This document shows, piece after piece, positions 43,543 to 53,187 of a stretch of DNA of 64,000 nucleotides. The stretch is from Adonisia turfae CCMR0081. Lineage in GTDB: Bacteria > Cyanobacteriota > Cyanobacteriia > Phormidesmidales > Phormidesmidaceae. The position numbers were made by a program, and so were the translations under genes. Location of the stretch: assembly GCF_011009555.1 (NCBI RefSeq), contig NZ_QXHD01000004.1, positions 5,565,465-5,629,464 of the forward strand, given 5' to 3'. The notes beneath the pieces are model-generated. The model saw only the letters and a program-made list of their open reading frames with translations. It ran no database searches and was not told the DNA's origin. Within the stretch, counting starts at the first letter, position 1. The number at the start of each line of letters is the position of its first letter.

Positions 43543-45174
43543 ATGGGTAAACGAAAACAGATATTACTTGGGTCTCTGGGAACCGCTTTGCTGGGAGCCG
43601 TTTTAGTCGGCTGCGGGGCTGGTCCAACGGGGTCTGGGGCAGAGGAGCCTGCTTCCCGCACAGGTTCAGCACAGCAGATTGTCCTAGCGATCGCGGGCGA
43701 AAGTGAAGAAGGCTACGACCCCACTTTGGGCTGGGGGCGCTATGGTTCCCCCTTGTTTCAAAGCACGCTGCTAAAGCGAGATGCTGACCTAAACATTATC
43801 AATGACCTCGCAACAGACTATAGGGTGAGTGAGGATGGGCTGACTTGGACCGTGACCATCCGCGATGATGCGATCTTTTCCGATGGTGAACCCGTGACGG
43901 CGTCTGATGTGGCCTACACCTTCAACCAGGCCGCCGCAAGCGGGGGGCTGACGGACGTGACCATTTTGGAAGAAGCGGTGGTCATAGACGACACCACCGT
44001 CGAACTGCGCTTAAACGAACCCCAAAGCACGTTTGTTAATCGCCTGATTACCCTCGGCATTGTGCCAGAACATGCCCACGGTCCGGAATATGCCCGTAAT
44101 CCCATCGGTTCGGGTCCTTACCAGATGGTGCAGTGGGATGAAGGGCAACAGCTGATTGTCGAGGCTAACCCCAACTACTACGGCGAGTCTGCCGGTATTG
44201 ATCGCCTCGTCTTTCTGTTTGTGGAAGAGGATGCCGCCTTTGCTGCGGCCAAAGCGGGAGAGGCGCAGGTGGTGAGTGTGCCCCAAGCATTAGCCGTGCA
44301 AACCATTGAGGGCATGACGCTTTACGATGTGACCAGCGTTGATAATCGGGGTCTGATGTTTCCCTTTCTGCCAGCGTCAGCCGGTGAAACAACCCCCGAT
44401 GGTGACCCGATTGGCCATGATGTGACGGCAGATCCGGCCATTCGGCAGGCGGTGAACTATGCCATTGATCGCCAAGCTTTGGTGGACGGGGTCCTCGAAG
44501 GCTACGGGTCCGTTGCCTTCGGTCCTGTCAGTGGTCTCGCCTGGGAAGAACCGAGTGCGGCCATCGAAGACGCCCAGCCTGAGCAGGCCCAAGAGATTTT
44601 GGCGGCGGGCGGCTGGACAGATAGCAATGGCGACGGTGTGTTGGAAAAAGACGGTCTCACGGCTGAATTTACGATCCTCTATCCCGCCAGCGATAGCACT
44701 CGGCAAGCGCTGGCCCTGGCCACGGCAGCAATGCTCAAGCCCGTTGGCATTCAGGCAAACGTCGAGGGTAAAAGCTGGGATGAAATCGAGCCCGCCATGC
44801 ACAGCAATGTGGTGGTATTCGGCTGGGGCAGTCACGACCAGACCGAGATGTACAACCTGTACCACAGTCAGGCCGCCCAGGGAGATTTCTACAATGCCGG
44901 TTACTACGCCAATCAAGCCATCGATAACACACTGGATCTGGCCATGGGCGCATCGTCAGAAGCGGAGGCGATCGCCTTTTGGAAAGCGGCCCAGTGGGAT
45001 GGCGACACCGGATTTACCGCTAAAGGCGATGCGGCTTGGGCCTGGCTGGTCAATCTAGACCACACTTACTTTGTCAGTGACTGTCTGGATATTGGTCAAC
45101 TCCAGGTTGAACCCCACGGCCACGGCTGGCCGATTACGGCCAATATCGCTGGGTGGGAGTGGACATGCAGCTAA
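43543..45174 (+). CDS. Opp/Nik-type ABC transporter substrate-binding lipoprotein
   Basis: 543 aa, family 5 solute-binding protein. Lipoprotein leader with lipobox VLVGCGAG. The family pattern is clear: LKRDADLNIINDLATDYRVSEDGLTWTVTIRDDAIFSDGEPVTASDVAYTF, IGSGPYQMVQWDEGQQLIVEANPNYYG and RQAVNYAIDRQALVDGVL. It binds a peptide, a metal or a metallophore complex outside the membrane; the substrate cannot be told from motifs. It is the first gene of five tightly packed genes, overlapping the first permease by 10 bp. Confidence 0.88.
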   Translation: MGKRKQILLGSLGTALLGAVLVGCGAGPTGSGAEEPASRTGSAQQIVLAIAGESEEGYDPTLGWGRYGSPLFQSTLLKRDADLNIINDLATDYRVSEDGLTWTVTIRDDAIFSDGEPVTASDVAYTFNQAAASGGLTDVTILEEAVVIDDTTVELRLNEPQSTFVNRLITLGIVPEHAHGPEYARNPIGSGPYQMVQWDEGQQLIVEANPNYYGESAGIDRLVFLFVEEDAAFAAAKAGEAQVVSVPQALAVQTIEGMTLYDVTSVDNRGLMFPFLPASAGETTPDGDPIGHDVTADPAIRQAVNYAIDRQALVDGVLEGYGSVAFGPVSGLAWEEPSAAIEDAQPEQAQEILAAGGWTDSNGDGVLEKDGLTAEFTILYPASDSTRQALALATAAMLKPVGIQANVEGKSWDEIEPAMHSNVVVFGWGSHDQTEMYNLYHSQAAQGDFYNAGYYANQAIDNTLDLAMGASSEAEAIAFWKAAQWDGDTGFTAKGDAAWAWLVNLDHTYFVSDCLDIGQLQVEPHGHGWPITANIAGWEWTCS

Positions 45175-46169
45175 CAATATTGACCTTTACGGCCCAAAAG
45201 CTGTTGCGGCTCGGTCTCTTGCTGCTGGCGGTGGCCATCTTCACCTTTGTGTTGCTGAGCCTATCCCCGATTGACCCGGTGCAGGCCTATATCGGTGCTG
45301 ACATGATGCGCATTAGCCCGGAGCAGCAACAGCTGATCGCCGAGCGTTGGGGGTTGGATCAGCCCATGGCGGTGCGGTTTTGGGATTGGCTAGGGCAGCT
45401 GCTGCAGGGTAACTGGGGCACTTCGATGGTGTTTAACCAACCCGTGGGCGAGGTGATTGCCAAGCGATTTTGGGTGTCGGTGCAGATGCTTGCGATCGCA
45501 TGGCTGCTGTCCGGCACCCTCGGCTTAGGTCTGGGCATCCTGGCGGGAGCTTTGGCAGGCTCCTGGATCGACCGAGTGATTCGCCTCTACGCTTACACGA
45601 TGGCCTCATCGCCCACTTTCTGGGCCGCGCTGCTACTGCTGATTATCTTCTCGGTGTCCCTGAGGGTAACGCCCATCTGTTGTGCCGCACCCCCCGGTGT
45701 TTTGGCAGGCGATGTCACCCTCTGGCAACACCTGCACCACCTGCTGCTGCCTGCCATTACCCTCAGCATCATCGGCATTGCCAATATTGCCCTACATACC
45801 CGACAAAAGCTGATTGATGTACTACACAGCGACTACATCCTGTTTGCCCGTGCCCAGGGTGAACCGCTCTGGGGCATCATTCGCTACCACGGATTTCGCA
45901 ACTTAATCCTGCCCGCGTTGACCCTGCAATTTGCCTCCCTGAGTGAGCTGTTTGGTGGGTCGGTGCTGGTGGAGCAGGTATTTGCCTATCCCGGACTGGG
46001 GGAAGCCACGGTACAGGCCGCCCTGCGAAGTGACATTCCGCTGCTCGTCGGCATTGTTTTTTTCAGTGCGCTGTTTGTTTACACCGGCAATACGATAGCT
46101 GACTTGGCCTATCCTATCGTTGATCCGCGCATTCGGCTGGAAAGTTCACTGGGGAGTTCACAGTCATGA
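45165..46169 (+). CDS. ABC importer permease 1 (NikB/OppB-like)
   Basis: 334 aa from the ATG at 45165, with GGAG upstream. Six membrane helices, with the N-terminal pattern LLAVAIFTFVLLSLSPIDPV typical of the first permease of this class and the EAA loop in ILFARAQGEPLWGIIRYHGFRNLILPALTL. It forms the membrane channel with the next gene. The stop codon overlaps the next start in ATGA. Confidence 0.9.
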   Translation: MQLTILTFTAQKLLRLGLLLLAVAIFTFVLLSLSPIDPVQAYIGADMMRISPEQQQLIAERWGLDQPMAVRFWDWLGQLLQGNWGTSMVFNQPVGEVIAKRFWVSVQMLAIAWLLSGTLGLGLGILAGALAGSWIDRVIRLYAYTMASSPTFWAALLLLIIFSVSLRVTPICCAAPPGVLAGDVTLWQHLHHLLLPAITLSIIGIANIALHTRQKLIDVLHSDYILFARAQGEPLWGIIRYHGFRNLILPALTLQFASLSELFGGSVLVEQVFAYPGLGEATVQAALRSDIPLLVGIVFFSALFVYTGNTIADLAYPIVDPRIRLESSLGSSQS

Positions 46170-47026
46170 CGATTACAGTTCCTTTTGACCCTGTCTCCCG
46201 CGGTCTCCGCAATAACCGGCGACAGCGCACACTTTGGGGGATTGCCCTGTGTACGTTGTTTTTACTGGCAGTCATTTTTAGCACCTGGGTAATTGGCGAT
46301 GGCGGCCTTGGCCCTGTGCTATCTCAGCGTAATCAGCCCCCCTCTGTAGCCCACCCCTTCGGCACCGATTGGCTGGGGAGAGATATGTTCAGCCGCTCCC
46401 TCCACGGCCTGTCCCTCAGCTTACGAATCGGCCTCCTCGCCGCCGCCATCAGCGCCCTGATCGGCACTGGCTTGGGTTTGGCGGCGGGCACACTGGGGGG
46501 CTGGGTCGATGCCGTGATCACCTGGATTATTGATGTCTTCTTTAGCCTGCCCCACCTGGTTCTGCTGATTTTGATTGCCTTTGCTGTTGGCGGGGGCACC
46601 CGTGGGGTAATCATTGCCGTGGCGCTCACCCACTGGACAAGTTTAGCGCGGGTGATTCGGGCGGAAGTCTTGCAGGTGAATAGCGCTGACTATGTAAAGA
46701 TCTCCCACCGCTTTGGCCGATCGCCCCTCTGGATTGCCCGACATCACATGGTGCCCCACATCATTCCACAGCTGATAGTGGGGCTGATTTTGCTCTTCCC
46801 CCACGCAATTTTGCACGAAGCGGCCCTGTCATTTATTGGCATTGGTCTGTCGCCCCATATTCCGGCAATCGGCATTATTTTGGCGGAATCCATGCGCCAC
46901 CTGTCAACGGGATACTGGTGGCTGGGTGTCATGCCGGGGCTGCTGCTACTGCTGTCGGTCAAATCGTTTGACTGGCTAGGGGAAAATATGCGCGCGTTGC
47001 TGGATCCAAAGACAAGTCAGGGGTAA
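46166..47026 (+). CDS. ABC importer permease 2 (NikC/OppC-like)
   Basis: 286 aa. The N-terminal extension plus HPFGTDWLGRDMFSRSLHGLSLSLRIG is the hallmark of the second permease (OppC/NikC). The EAA loop follows VIRAEVLQVNSADYVKISHRFGRSPLWIARHHMVPHIIPQL. It starts within the stop of permease 1 (ATGA) and is followed 3 bp later by the first ATPase gene. Confidence 0.92.
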   Translation: MTITVPFDPVSRGLRNNRRQRTLWGIALCTLFLLAVIFSTWVIGDGGLGPVLSQRNQPPSVAHPFGTDWLGRDMFSRSLHGLSLSLRIGLLAAAISALIGTGLGLAAGTLGGWVDAVITWIIDVFFSLPHLVLLILIAFAVGGGTRGVIIAVALTHWTSLARVIRAEVLQVNSADYVKISHRFGRSPLWIARHHMVPHIIPQLIVGLILLFPHAILHEAALSFIGIGLSPHIPAIGIILAESMRHLSTGYWWLGVMPGLLLLLSVKSFDWLGENMRALLDPKTSQG

Positions 47027-47028
47027 CC

Positions 47029-47958
47029 ATGCTCACCATCTCAAACCTGGGGATTACGTTTACCCAATACGATCAAGGACTGCACCGCAAGCGGCTAACG
47101 GTGATCACTGATTTGGATTTAACTGTCCAGGCAGGAGAACTGGTGGCGGTGGTGGGTGCCAGCGGTTCCGGGAAAAGTCTTCTGGCCCATGCTCTTTTGG
47201 GGATATTGCCGGAGAACGCTCAGCTCTCTGGGACGATGGAATTTCAAGGAAAACCATTAACCCAGAAGCGATGCGAGGCATTGCGGGGTAAAGCGATCGC
47301 ACTTATTCCCCAATCGGTTGGCTACCTCGATCCGTTAATGACCGTCGGGCGGCAGGTGCAGCGGGTGGGGCAGCTCAATGGTCTCCCTGCGCGCTCAGCC
47401 AGAACCCTGGTGGAGCGCACCTTTGCTCGCTATGATTTGCCCGCTCATACGCCAAAGCGCTACCCGTTTCAGCTCTCGGGTGGGATGGCGCGGCGAGTTC
47501 TGGTCTCAACCGCCGTCATGACCCAGGCTCAGCTTGTGATTGCCGATGAACCGACGCCGGGTCTGCACCCTGACGTGGTGACTGAAACCCTCAATCACCT
47601 GCGCGAACTGGCTCAGGGGGGTCGAGGCGTGATGCTGATTACCCACGATATTGAAGCGGCCTTACAGGTCGCTGATCGGGTGGTAGTTTTCTATGGCGGC
47701 ACCACGGTTGAAATCGCCAACGCTCAGGATTTCACAACTGGTAATCTGCGCCATCCCTATACCCAGGCTCTCTGGCGATCGCTACCTCAAAACGACTTTG
47801 TGCCGGTGCCGGGGAATCAGCCAAGCCCTGACCAGCTGCCGGTGGGCTGTCTGTATAGCGATCGCTGTTCCTGGAGCACGGCTGACTGTAAACGGGCGCG
47901 ACCAGAACTGCAATTTATTCGTCAAGGTTGGGTGAGGTGTATCCATGCTGAAGGGTGA
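47029..47958 (+). CDS. ABC importer ATPase 1 (NikD/OppD-like)
   Basis: 309 aa. Walker A VGASGSGKS, signature LSGGMARRVLVSTAV (normally LSGGMxQRxxIA), Walker B LVIADEPTPGLH, and the C-terminal OppD-type cysteine region CLYSDRCSWSTADCKRARPEL, which in this family can hold an Fe-S cluster. It pairs with ATPase 2, whose start overlaps the end of this gene by 14 bp. Confidence 0.9.
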   Translation: MLTISNLGITFTQYDQGLHRKRLTVITDLDLTVQAGELVAVVGASGSGKSLLAHALLGILPENAQLSGTMEFQGKPLTQKRCEALRGKAIALIPQSVGYLDPLMTVGRQVQRVGQLNGLPARSARTLVERTFARYDLPAHTPKRYPFQLSGGMARRVLVSTAVMTQAQLVIADEPTPGLHPDVVTETLNHLRELAQGGRGVMLITHDIEAALQVADRVVVFYGGTTVEIANAQDFTTGNLRHPYTQALWRSLPQNDFVPVPGNQPSPDQLPVGCLYSDRCSWSTADCKRARPELQFIRQGWVRCIHAEG

Positions 47959-48610
47959 AGGTCTGTGGTTTCGTTACGGCGCTAAGCTGCCGTGGGTGGT
48001 GCGCGATCAGTCGCTTGCGATCGCACCAGGAGAAGTGATAGGTCTGATCGCCCCGTCCGGGTATGGCAAAACCACACTCGGTAAACTCCTCGCTGGATAT
48101 CTGAGGCCCAGCCACGGGCGCATCACGTTAGATCAACAACCGCTGCCAGGAGGCTACTGCCCCGTGCAGCTGGTCTTTCAAAATCCTGAGTTGTCGGTCA
48201 ACCCGCGCTGGCGCATCGACCGCATCCTGCGAGAAAAACATCCGCCCCAGCCCCACATCCTGGATGCCCTCGGCATTCATCCCGGTTGGCTGACCCGCTA
48301 TCCCCATGAGTTGAGCGGTGGAGAACTGCAACGGGTTGCGATCGCCCGCGTGCTTAACCGCAACACCCGCTATCTGATTGCCGATGAAATGACGGCTATG
48401 CTTGATGCCAATACCCAGGCGTTGATTTGGCAGGCGGTCCTAGAGTTTGCTCGCCAACATAGTGTTGGCATCATCGCCATTAGCCACAATCAGCCATTGC
48501 TACAGCGGATTTGCCAACGAGGTTGTTTGGTCGCTGAGCAGACTATCGTTAATCTCGTGTCCGAGAGACAACCTTCCCATCGTCGTTGCGGCACCACCGC
48601 CAACTCCTAA
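47945..48610 (+). CDS. ABC importer ATPase 2 (NikE/OppF-like)
   Basis: 221 aa. Walker A APSGYGKTT, signature LSGGELQRVAIARVL, Walker B YLIADEMTAMLD (Pro of the usual DEPT replaced by Met). Shorter than the usual 260 aa, and no C-terminal OppF extension. It completes the five-gene importer. No metallophore or nickel-enzyme gene is next to it. Confidence 0.88.
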   Translation: MLKGEGLWFRYGAKLPWVVRDQSLAIAPGEVIGLIAPSGYGKTTLGKLLAGYLRPSHGRITLDQQPLPGGYCPVQLVFQNPELSVNPRWRIDRILREKHPPQPHILDALGIHPGWLTRYPHELSGGELQRVAIARVLNRNTRYLIADEMTAMLDANTQALIWQAVLEFARQHSVGIIAISHNQPLLQRICQRGCLVAEQTIVNLVSERQPSHRRCGTTANS

Positions 48611-48678
48611 CGCCTATCTGATTCAATCCGAAAAGATCGCTCTGCCACCCACACCCACCGCAGTTTACAGACTTACCA

Positions 48679-50208
48679 TTAGTCGTCTAACCTGGGTGCA
48701 AAGAGTTCATAACCATGGTCGAATAGGGTAAACCCTTCGACGGTGCCATCCTCACTGAGGTTGAACTTAATGAGAATGTCCACTACCTGGGCAAAAAACT
48801 CGGTTTCTGAGCTGGGATAAAGGATCACCGACGCTTGCCCTGTGGCTTGGCTGACAAGCTGGTTGTTCTCAACCCTTAGTTTGACCTGGAGCTCGGGCAA
48901 CAGTTGATAGGTGCCGACATACTGCTCATAAAGGGCGGGGTCCAAATCAATGGCCTCACGCTGTCGAGGCATGGTGTAGGGTTCGTCTAAGAGAATAGCG
49001 GCTAGCCCTTCAGCTATAGAGTCCGTGGCCTGATTGGTCAAGTTGAGGAGCACACTAATGGTTAAGTTCTCTTCGGGATAATGCATCAGGCTAGAGCGAA
49101 ATCCATTGATGCCACCACTGTGGTGAATCCGCTGTCGGCCAAGATGGGCATCGCTCACCAAGCCATAACCGTAGAAGGCATCGGGCTGGTCCTCATCGGC
49201 ATCCATTTTGGCCACTGGCTGGGCCAGCAAGTCAATCGATGCTTGACTCAAAATGGGTTGTTCCAGCGGCTGATCCCCGTAGAGCCATTGATTCCAAATG
49301 GCGAGGTCTCCTAACGTGGAATATAGGCCCCCTGCCCCCTGGGGGATACTCATGTCGATGGGGTCGGCTTGCAAGTAGAGATCAGGCCCTGCAAACGTGT
49401 ACCCCTGGGCCAAATCGGGAATCACCGCATGGGGAATCTCATAGCCTGTATTATTCATACCCAACGGTGTAAAAATGTTGGCCTGCACATAGTCGGCATA
49501 GGTTTGCCCAGAGACCGTTTCTAAAATCTGGGTTAGCAGAACGTAGCCAGAGTTGCTGTACTTAAACTGGTCTCCAGGATCAAATTCTAGGGGCAAATCT
49601 TTGAAGCGATCCACCAACTGGTCCAGGTTAGAGGGCAGTCGCAGCCATTCCTGGATGTCGGGGAATATCTCTCCATCCAGATATTCTGGAATGCCTGAGG
49701 TGTGGGTTAACAGATGATGGCTGGTGATACGATCGCCATCTGGATAGTCAGGGAGATAAGAGGAAATAGGGGCTTGTACATCTAATCGCCCCTGTTCTTG
49801 TAACTGGAGGATAGCAACGGCGGTAAATTGTTTGGTAATAGACCCGATGCGGAATTTGGTCTCTACAGTATTCGCGACTTGATGTTCGCGGTTGGCTAAA
49901 CCGTAACTACAGGTAAATGTTGAAGCAGTACCGTAGTCAATGACAACATTGCCCGAGAGCCGCCCCGTTTGGTCATAGGCATCTAAGTACGCGTTGATTT
50001 CATCGATGGTATCAGCTGTCAGGGCAGTTTCTGTTGAAGATGTGGCGCACTGATCGACCAGTGCTGGTGCGTTTGCAAGCATAGGTGCATCCTGGGGTTG
50101 TAAGAACTGTAGCGTTGTTAAATCCGACGATGAAGCCATGGCATTGGCGCTCCAAGCGAAGCCGACAGCCATGCCTATCAGTGAAGCTAATTGAAGTCGC
50201 CTGCCCAT
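48679..50208 (-). CDS. Serine beta-lactamase/class-C-like hydrolase, secreted
   Basis: 509 aa. Signal peptide (QLASLIGMAVGFAWSANAMASS). The S-x-x-K motif is SITK (Ser123, Lys126), Y-x-N is YSN in DQFKYSNSGYVLL, and the third motif is HSGG. The C-terminal 100 residues form an extra beta domain (YEQYVGTYQLLPELQVKLRVENNQL). This family includes class C beta-lactamases, D-peptidases and esterases; the periplasmic substrate is unknown. It converges with the importer operon. Confidence 0.87.
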   Translation of the reverse strand: MGRRLQLASLIGMAVGFAWSANAMASSSDLTTLQFLQPQDAPMLANAPALVDQCATSSTETALTADTIDEINAYLDAYDQTGRLSGNVVIDYGTASTFTCSYGLANREHQVANTVETKFRIGSITKQFTAVAILQLQEQGRLDVQAPISSYLPDYPDGDRITSHHLLTHTSGIPEYLDGEIFPDIQEWLRLPSNLDQLVDRFKDLPLEFDPGDQFKYSNSGYVLLTQILETVSGQTYADYVQANIFTPLGMNNTGYEIPHAVIPDLAQGYTFAGPDLYLQADPIDMSIPQGAGGLYSTLGDLAIWNQWLYGDQPLEQPILSQASIDLLAQPVAKMDADEDQPDAFYGYGLVSDAHLGRQRIHHSGGINGFRSSLMHYPEENLTISVLLNLTNQATDSIAEGLAAILLDEPYTMPRQREAIDLDPALYEQYVGTYQLLPELQVKLRVENNQLVSQATGQASVILYPSSETEFFAQVVDILIKFNLSEDGTVEGFTLFDHGYELFAPRLDD

Positions 50209-50406
50209 TGTCCCGTTTTATACCTGTCTTAGTAGCAATGTATGTGTACTTTAACGACGGGGAGCATGCGGTTCCATAGTGAAAGGTCATGCGTTGTCAT
50301 GACCTTTGTCATGGAGCCAATCAGGCGAATGGTTTAGCATTAAGCAACGGTAAACCCTAGTTAAGTCAGCCACAGCCCAATTACCCTGCTACACCATCAA
50401 CCAAGC

Positions 50407-51672
50407 ATGAACGCTGTTAGTCACGTCCCCAGATTAGGCGAAAAGACCAAGCCCCTATCAGCCGCTAGCGCCAATCTGTCCCCATCTATTCCTAAAACCC
50501 TGCGGTATGTGGAATGGACGTTTGTGTTACTGGTGGTTCTGCGCGTTGGGCTACTGATGCTCAATAAACCCCTGGGGTATGAGATGGGTCCAGGAGACTA
50601 TCTTGGTTTCACTGTGCTGGGGGTGCTGGTCATCCTTAGCATTGTTTTTCCCCTACAACAGCCCATGGGGCTACGGCGGGGATACATTCTGTTAGAAATT
50701 GTTGTTTTACTGATTAGTCGTCTGTTCACTAATTGGGGATTTGATCCGTTTTTGTATCTTGTCCTGGTCAAGAGCTGTTTCTTGCTAAGTCGTCGCGATG
50801 TCATTTTTACAACAATCCTGGCGGGGATTGCGTGGCAACTTAGCCTGGCCCAGCGAATTTTTCATGAATTCTCTATCCCCACAGAAGAACTGCGAGCCCA
50901 GTTTGAGGAATCCTTAGCAGCTCCTAAAGCTCTGTTAGTGTTGGATGTGATTATCAACAGCACCACTATTTATGTGATTACTTGTTTGTTAACCATTTTG
51001 TTGTGTTGGGCAGTTTTATCTGAACGTAAAAGCCGACAACAAGCGGCGGCACTATCCCAGGAAGTAGAAACCCTGGCAACAGATTTAGAACGAACTCGCA
51101 TTGCCCGAGATATTCACGACTCTCTTGGGCACACGCTGACCACCCTTAATGTTCAATTAGAAGTGGCTCAAACTTTATATTCTCAACAACCTGACCAGTC
51201 TTTGCAGGCACTCAATCGAGCTAAGATACTTTCTAGTCAGTCTCTACAGGAAGTACGACGGGCGGTTTCAACCATCCGCCATGGCACGTTTAATTTGCCC
51301 GATGCGTTGACGGGGTTAGTGGAGCAGATTCAGCAGGCCCACGCTACTGAGCCCCTGAAAATTGAAACTCGCATCAGCTTGCCAACCTTGCCCCTACAGG
51401 TAAACCAGCAGCTGTTTCTAATTATTAAAGAAGGGCTAACAAATATCCAAAAACATGCTCAGGCATCTACCGTAAAGCTGTGGGCTCAGCAAACCACAGA
51501 GGGCATTGCCATGGGTCTGGCGGACGATGGTGTTGGCTTTGTGCCTGAGGCATCTAACTCAGGCTATGGATTGCGGGGCATGCAAGAACGGGTACAGTTA
51601 CTGGGAGGGCAAATGACAATCCAGAGTACTCTTGGAAAAGGCACATTAATTCAGGTTACAGTGCCACAATGA
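50407..51672 (+). CDS. NarL-type sensor histidine kinase (HisKA_3)
   Basis: 421 aa. N-terminal region with four to five membrane helices (residues about 34-205), a short coiled coil, then the HisKA_3 phosphoacceptor RDIHDSLGHTLT with His237, and the ATPase motifs LIIKEGLTNIQKHAQA and MGLADDGVGFV with GYGLRGMQERVQLLGG. It probably senses a membrane or small-molecule signal and phosphorylates the response regulator encoded next, which it overlaps by 4 bp (ATGA). Confidence 0.92.
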   Translation: MNAVSHVPRLGEKTKPLSAASANLSPSIPKTLRYVEWTFVLLVVLRVGLLMLNKPLGYEMGPGDYLGFTVLGVLVILSIVFPLQQPMGLRRGYILLEIVVLLISRLFTNWGFDPFLYLVLVKSCFLLSRRDVIFTTILAGIAWQLSLAQRIFHEFSIPTEELRAQFEESLAAPKALLVLDVIINSTTIYVITCLLTILLCWAVLSERKSRQQAAALSQEVETLATDLERTRIARDIHDSLGHTLTTLNVQLEVAQTLYSQQPDQSLQALNRAKILSSQSLQEVRRAVSTIRHGTFNLPDALTGLVEQIQQAHATEPLKIETRISLPTLPLQVNQQLFLIIKEGLTNIQKHAQASTVKLWAQQTTEGIAMGLADDGVGFVPEASNSGYGLRGMQERVQLLGGQMTIQSTLGKGTLIQVTVPQ

Positions 51673-52304
51673 TTCAGATTTTGTTGGTGGATGATCAACC
51701 AATGTTTCGGCAGGGATTGGCGTCGTTGCTATCCCTGGAGGATGATCTTGAAATTGTCGGTGAAGCGAATCATGGTCAGGAGGCCATTGCTCTGGTCCAG
51801 CAACTGCAACCGGATGTCATTTTGATGGATGTGCGCATGCCAGTGTGCAACGGTGTGGAAGCGACCCATGAGATCCATCAGCGGTTTCCGTGGATTCGGA
51901 TTTTGGTGCTGACTACGTTTGATGAGGATGAGTATGTATTTGAGTCGCTGGAAGCAGGAGCATTGGGGTATTTGCTGAAGAGTACCCCGGCGAAACAGGT
52001 TGCGATCGCAATTCGTAACCTTCACCAGGGCTACAGCCAGTTAGGACCCACCATTGCCCCCAAGGTGTTTTCCCATGTCAAATCAGATAATGGCACCAAA
52101 GCAGATGTGGACATCCTTTTTAATAATCGGGAGATAGACATCCTCAAGCTATTGGGCCAGGGCCACAGCAATCGCGAAATTGCCGCTGCTTTACACCTGA
52201 CGGAAGGTACGGTCAAAAACCATTTGACTAATATTTTTAGCCAGTTGGACGTTCGAGATCGCACCCAGGCAGCTCTCTGGGCCCACCAGAATCTGCTGTC
52301 CTAA
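51669..52304 (+). CDS. NarL-family response regulator
   Basis: 211 aa. Receiver domain with acidic pair Asp8/Asp9, phosphoacceptor Asp54 (ILMDVRMP) and conserved Lys in GYLLKST. LuxR HTH in the C-terminal 60 residues (ILKLLGQGHSNREIAAALHLTEGTVKNHLTNIFSQLDVRDRTQAAL). It pairs with the kinase directly upstream. The target genes are unknown. Confidence 0.94.
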   Translation: MIQILLVDDQPMFRQGLASLLSLEDDLEIVGEANHGQEAIALVQQLQPDVILMDVRMPVCNGVEATHEIHQRFPWIRILVLTTFDEDEYVFESLEAGALGYLLKSTPAKQVAIAIRNLHQGYSQLGPTIAPKVFSHVKSDNGTKADVDILFNNREIDILKLLGQGHSNREIAAALHLTEGTVKNHLTNIFSQLDVRDRTQAALWAHQNLLS

Positions 52305-52341
52305 AGCCTCAGGTCTACCCTTGCGATCTCAACATTAGACC

Positions 52342-53187
52342 CTAAAAAGTACTTTGGTGAGAAAGATGCTTGATCAAAATCTCCAGAACAGATTTTGCCT
52401 TGATGGGTTTACTCAAAAAATCTGATGCCCCCACCATTTTTGCCCGCAACCGTTCAGGGATTCTGTTTTTATTGGTCACAATGATGATAGGCGTGTTCTG
52501 AAAGAAAGAGATGCGTCGAATTTGGGCACAGAGTTCGTAACCATTTGCCACCGGCAGCACTAATTCTAAAAAGATTATTTTAGGCCTCAAGTCCATGAGC
52601 AGAGACACTGCCTGTAAGGAATCAGAAATATTAGCGTAGCTATAGCCAGCCGCTTGAACAATGTCCCCCAGTGCTTGACTATCTACTGCACTATTGTCCA
52701 CATAGACCACCGTTACCTGGCCTACCTGACTTTGAGCATAGGGTGTCTCCTTTGGCCCCCTGTGCGACGTTGATGCAGACATTGATGCAGAAGATGGATT
52801 ACCGCTACTACCGGTCAGCTCTTTGGCAACTTTATCCAATAAGGATTCTATTCTTTGCAAAATGTGTCTAGCAGCAGCGGGCTTTCTGACATAGGTGTCA
52901 AACCCAGTCTGTATCAAAAGTTGACCAGTAACCGTTGGCTGCGCCAGGGCAATTACAGGAATGAGCCATGTGGGACTAGACTCTTTAAGAATCTTAATCG
53001 CTTGCCAACCATTAAGTCCCTGGGCATCAATATCCATGACAATCAGGTCAGGAGCCTCCTCAACGGCCAGTGATAAGCCCTTATCACCACGATGGGTACT
53101 GACTACCTCATAGTCATATAGCTTAAGGGCATGCTCAAGGATCTGACGGCTTGCCCTATCTTTGTCTATTAATAGGATTTTAGCCAT
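52342..53187 (-). CDS. Tandem receiver-domain protein, second receiver with Asp-to-Glu change
   Basis: 281 aa. Receiver 1 (residues 1-120) has Asp8, Asp10, phosphoacceptor Asp52 (IVMDID) and Lys in YVRKP, so it looks functional. A Ser-rich linker (about 125-150) leads to receiver 2 (about 160-280), in which the phosphoacceptor position is Glu208 (IFLELVLPVANGYEL), a change that often mimics phosphorylation. Lys in FLSKP is retained. There is no output domain, so it probably works in a phosphorelay or by protein interaction. It converges with the NarL pair. Confidence 0.88.
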   Translation of the reverse strand: MAKILLIDKDRASRQILEHALKLYDYEVVSTHRGDKGLSLAVEEAPDLIVMDIDAQGLNGWQAIKILKESSPTWLIPVIALAQPTVTGQLLIQTGFDTYVRKPAAARHILQRIESLLDKVAKELTGSSGNPSSASMSASTSHRGPKETPYAQSQVGQVTVVYVDNSAVDSQALGDIVQAAGYSYANISDSLQAVSLLMDLRPKIIFLELVLPVANGYELCAQIRRISFFQNTPIIIVTNKNRIPERLRAKMVGASDFLSKPIKAKSVLEILIKHLSHQSTF

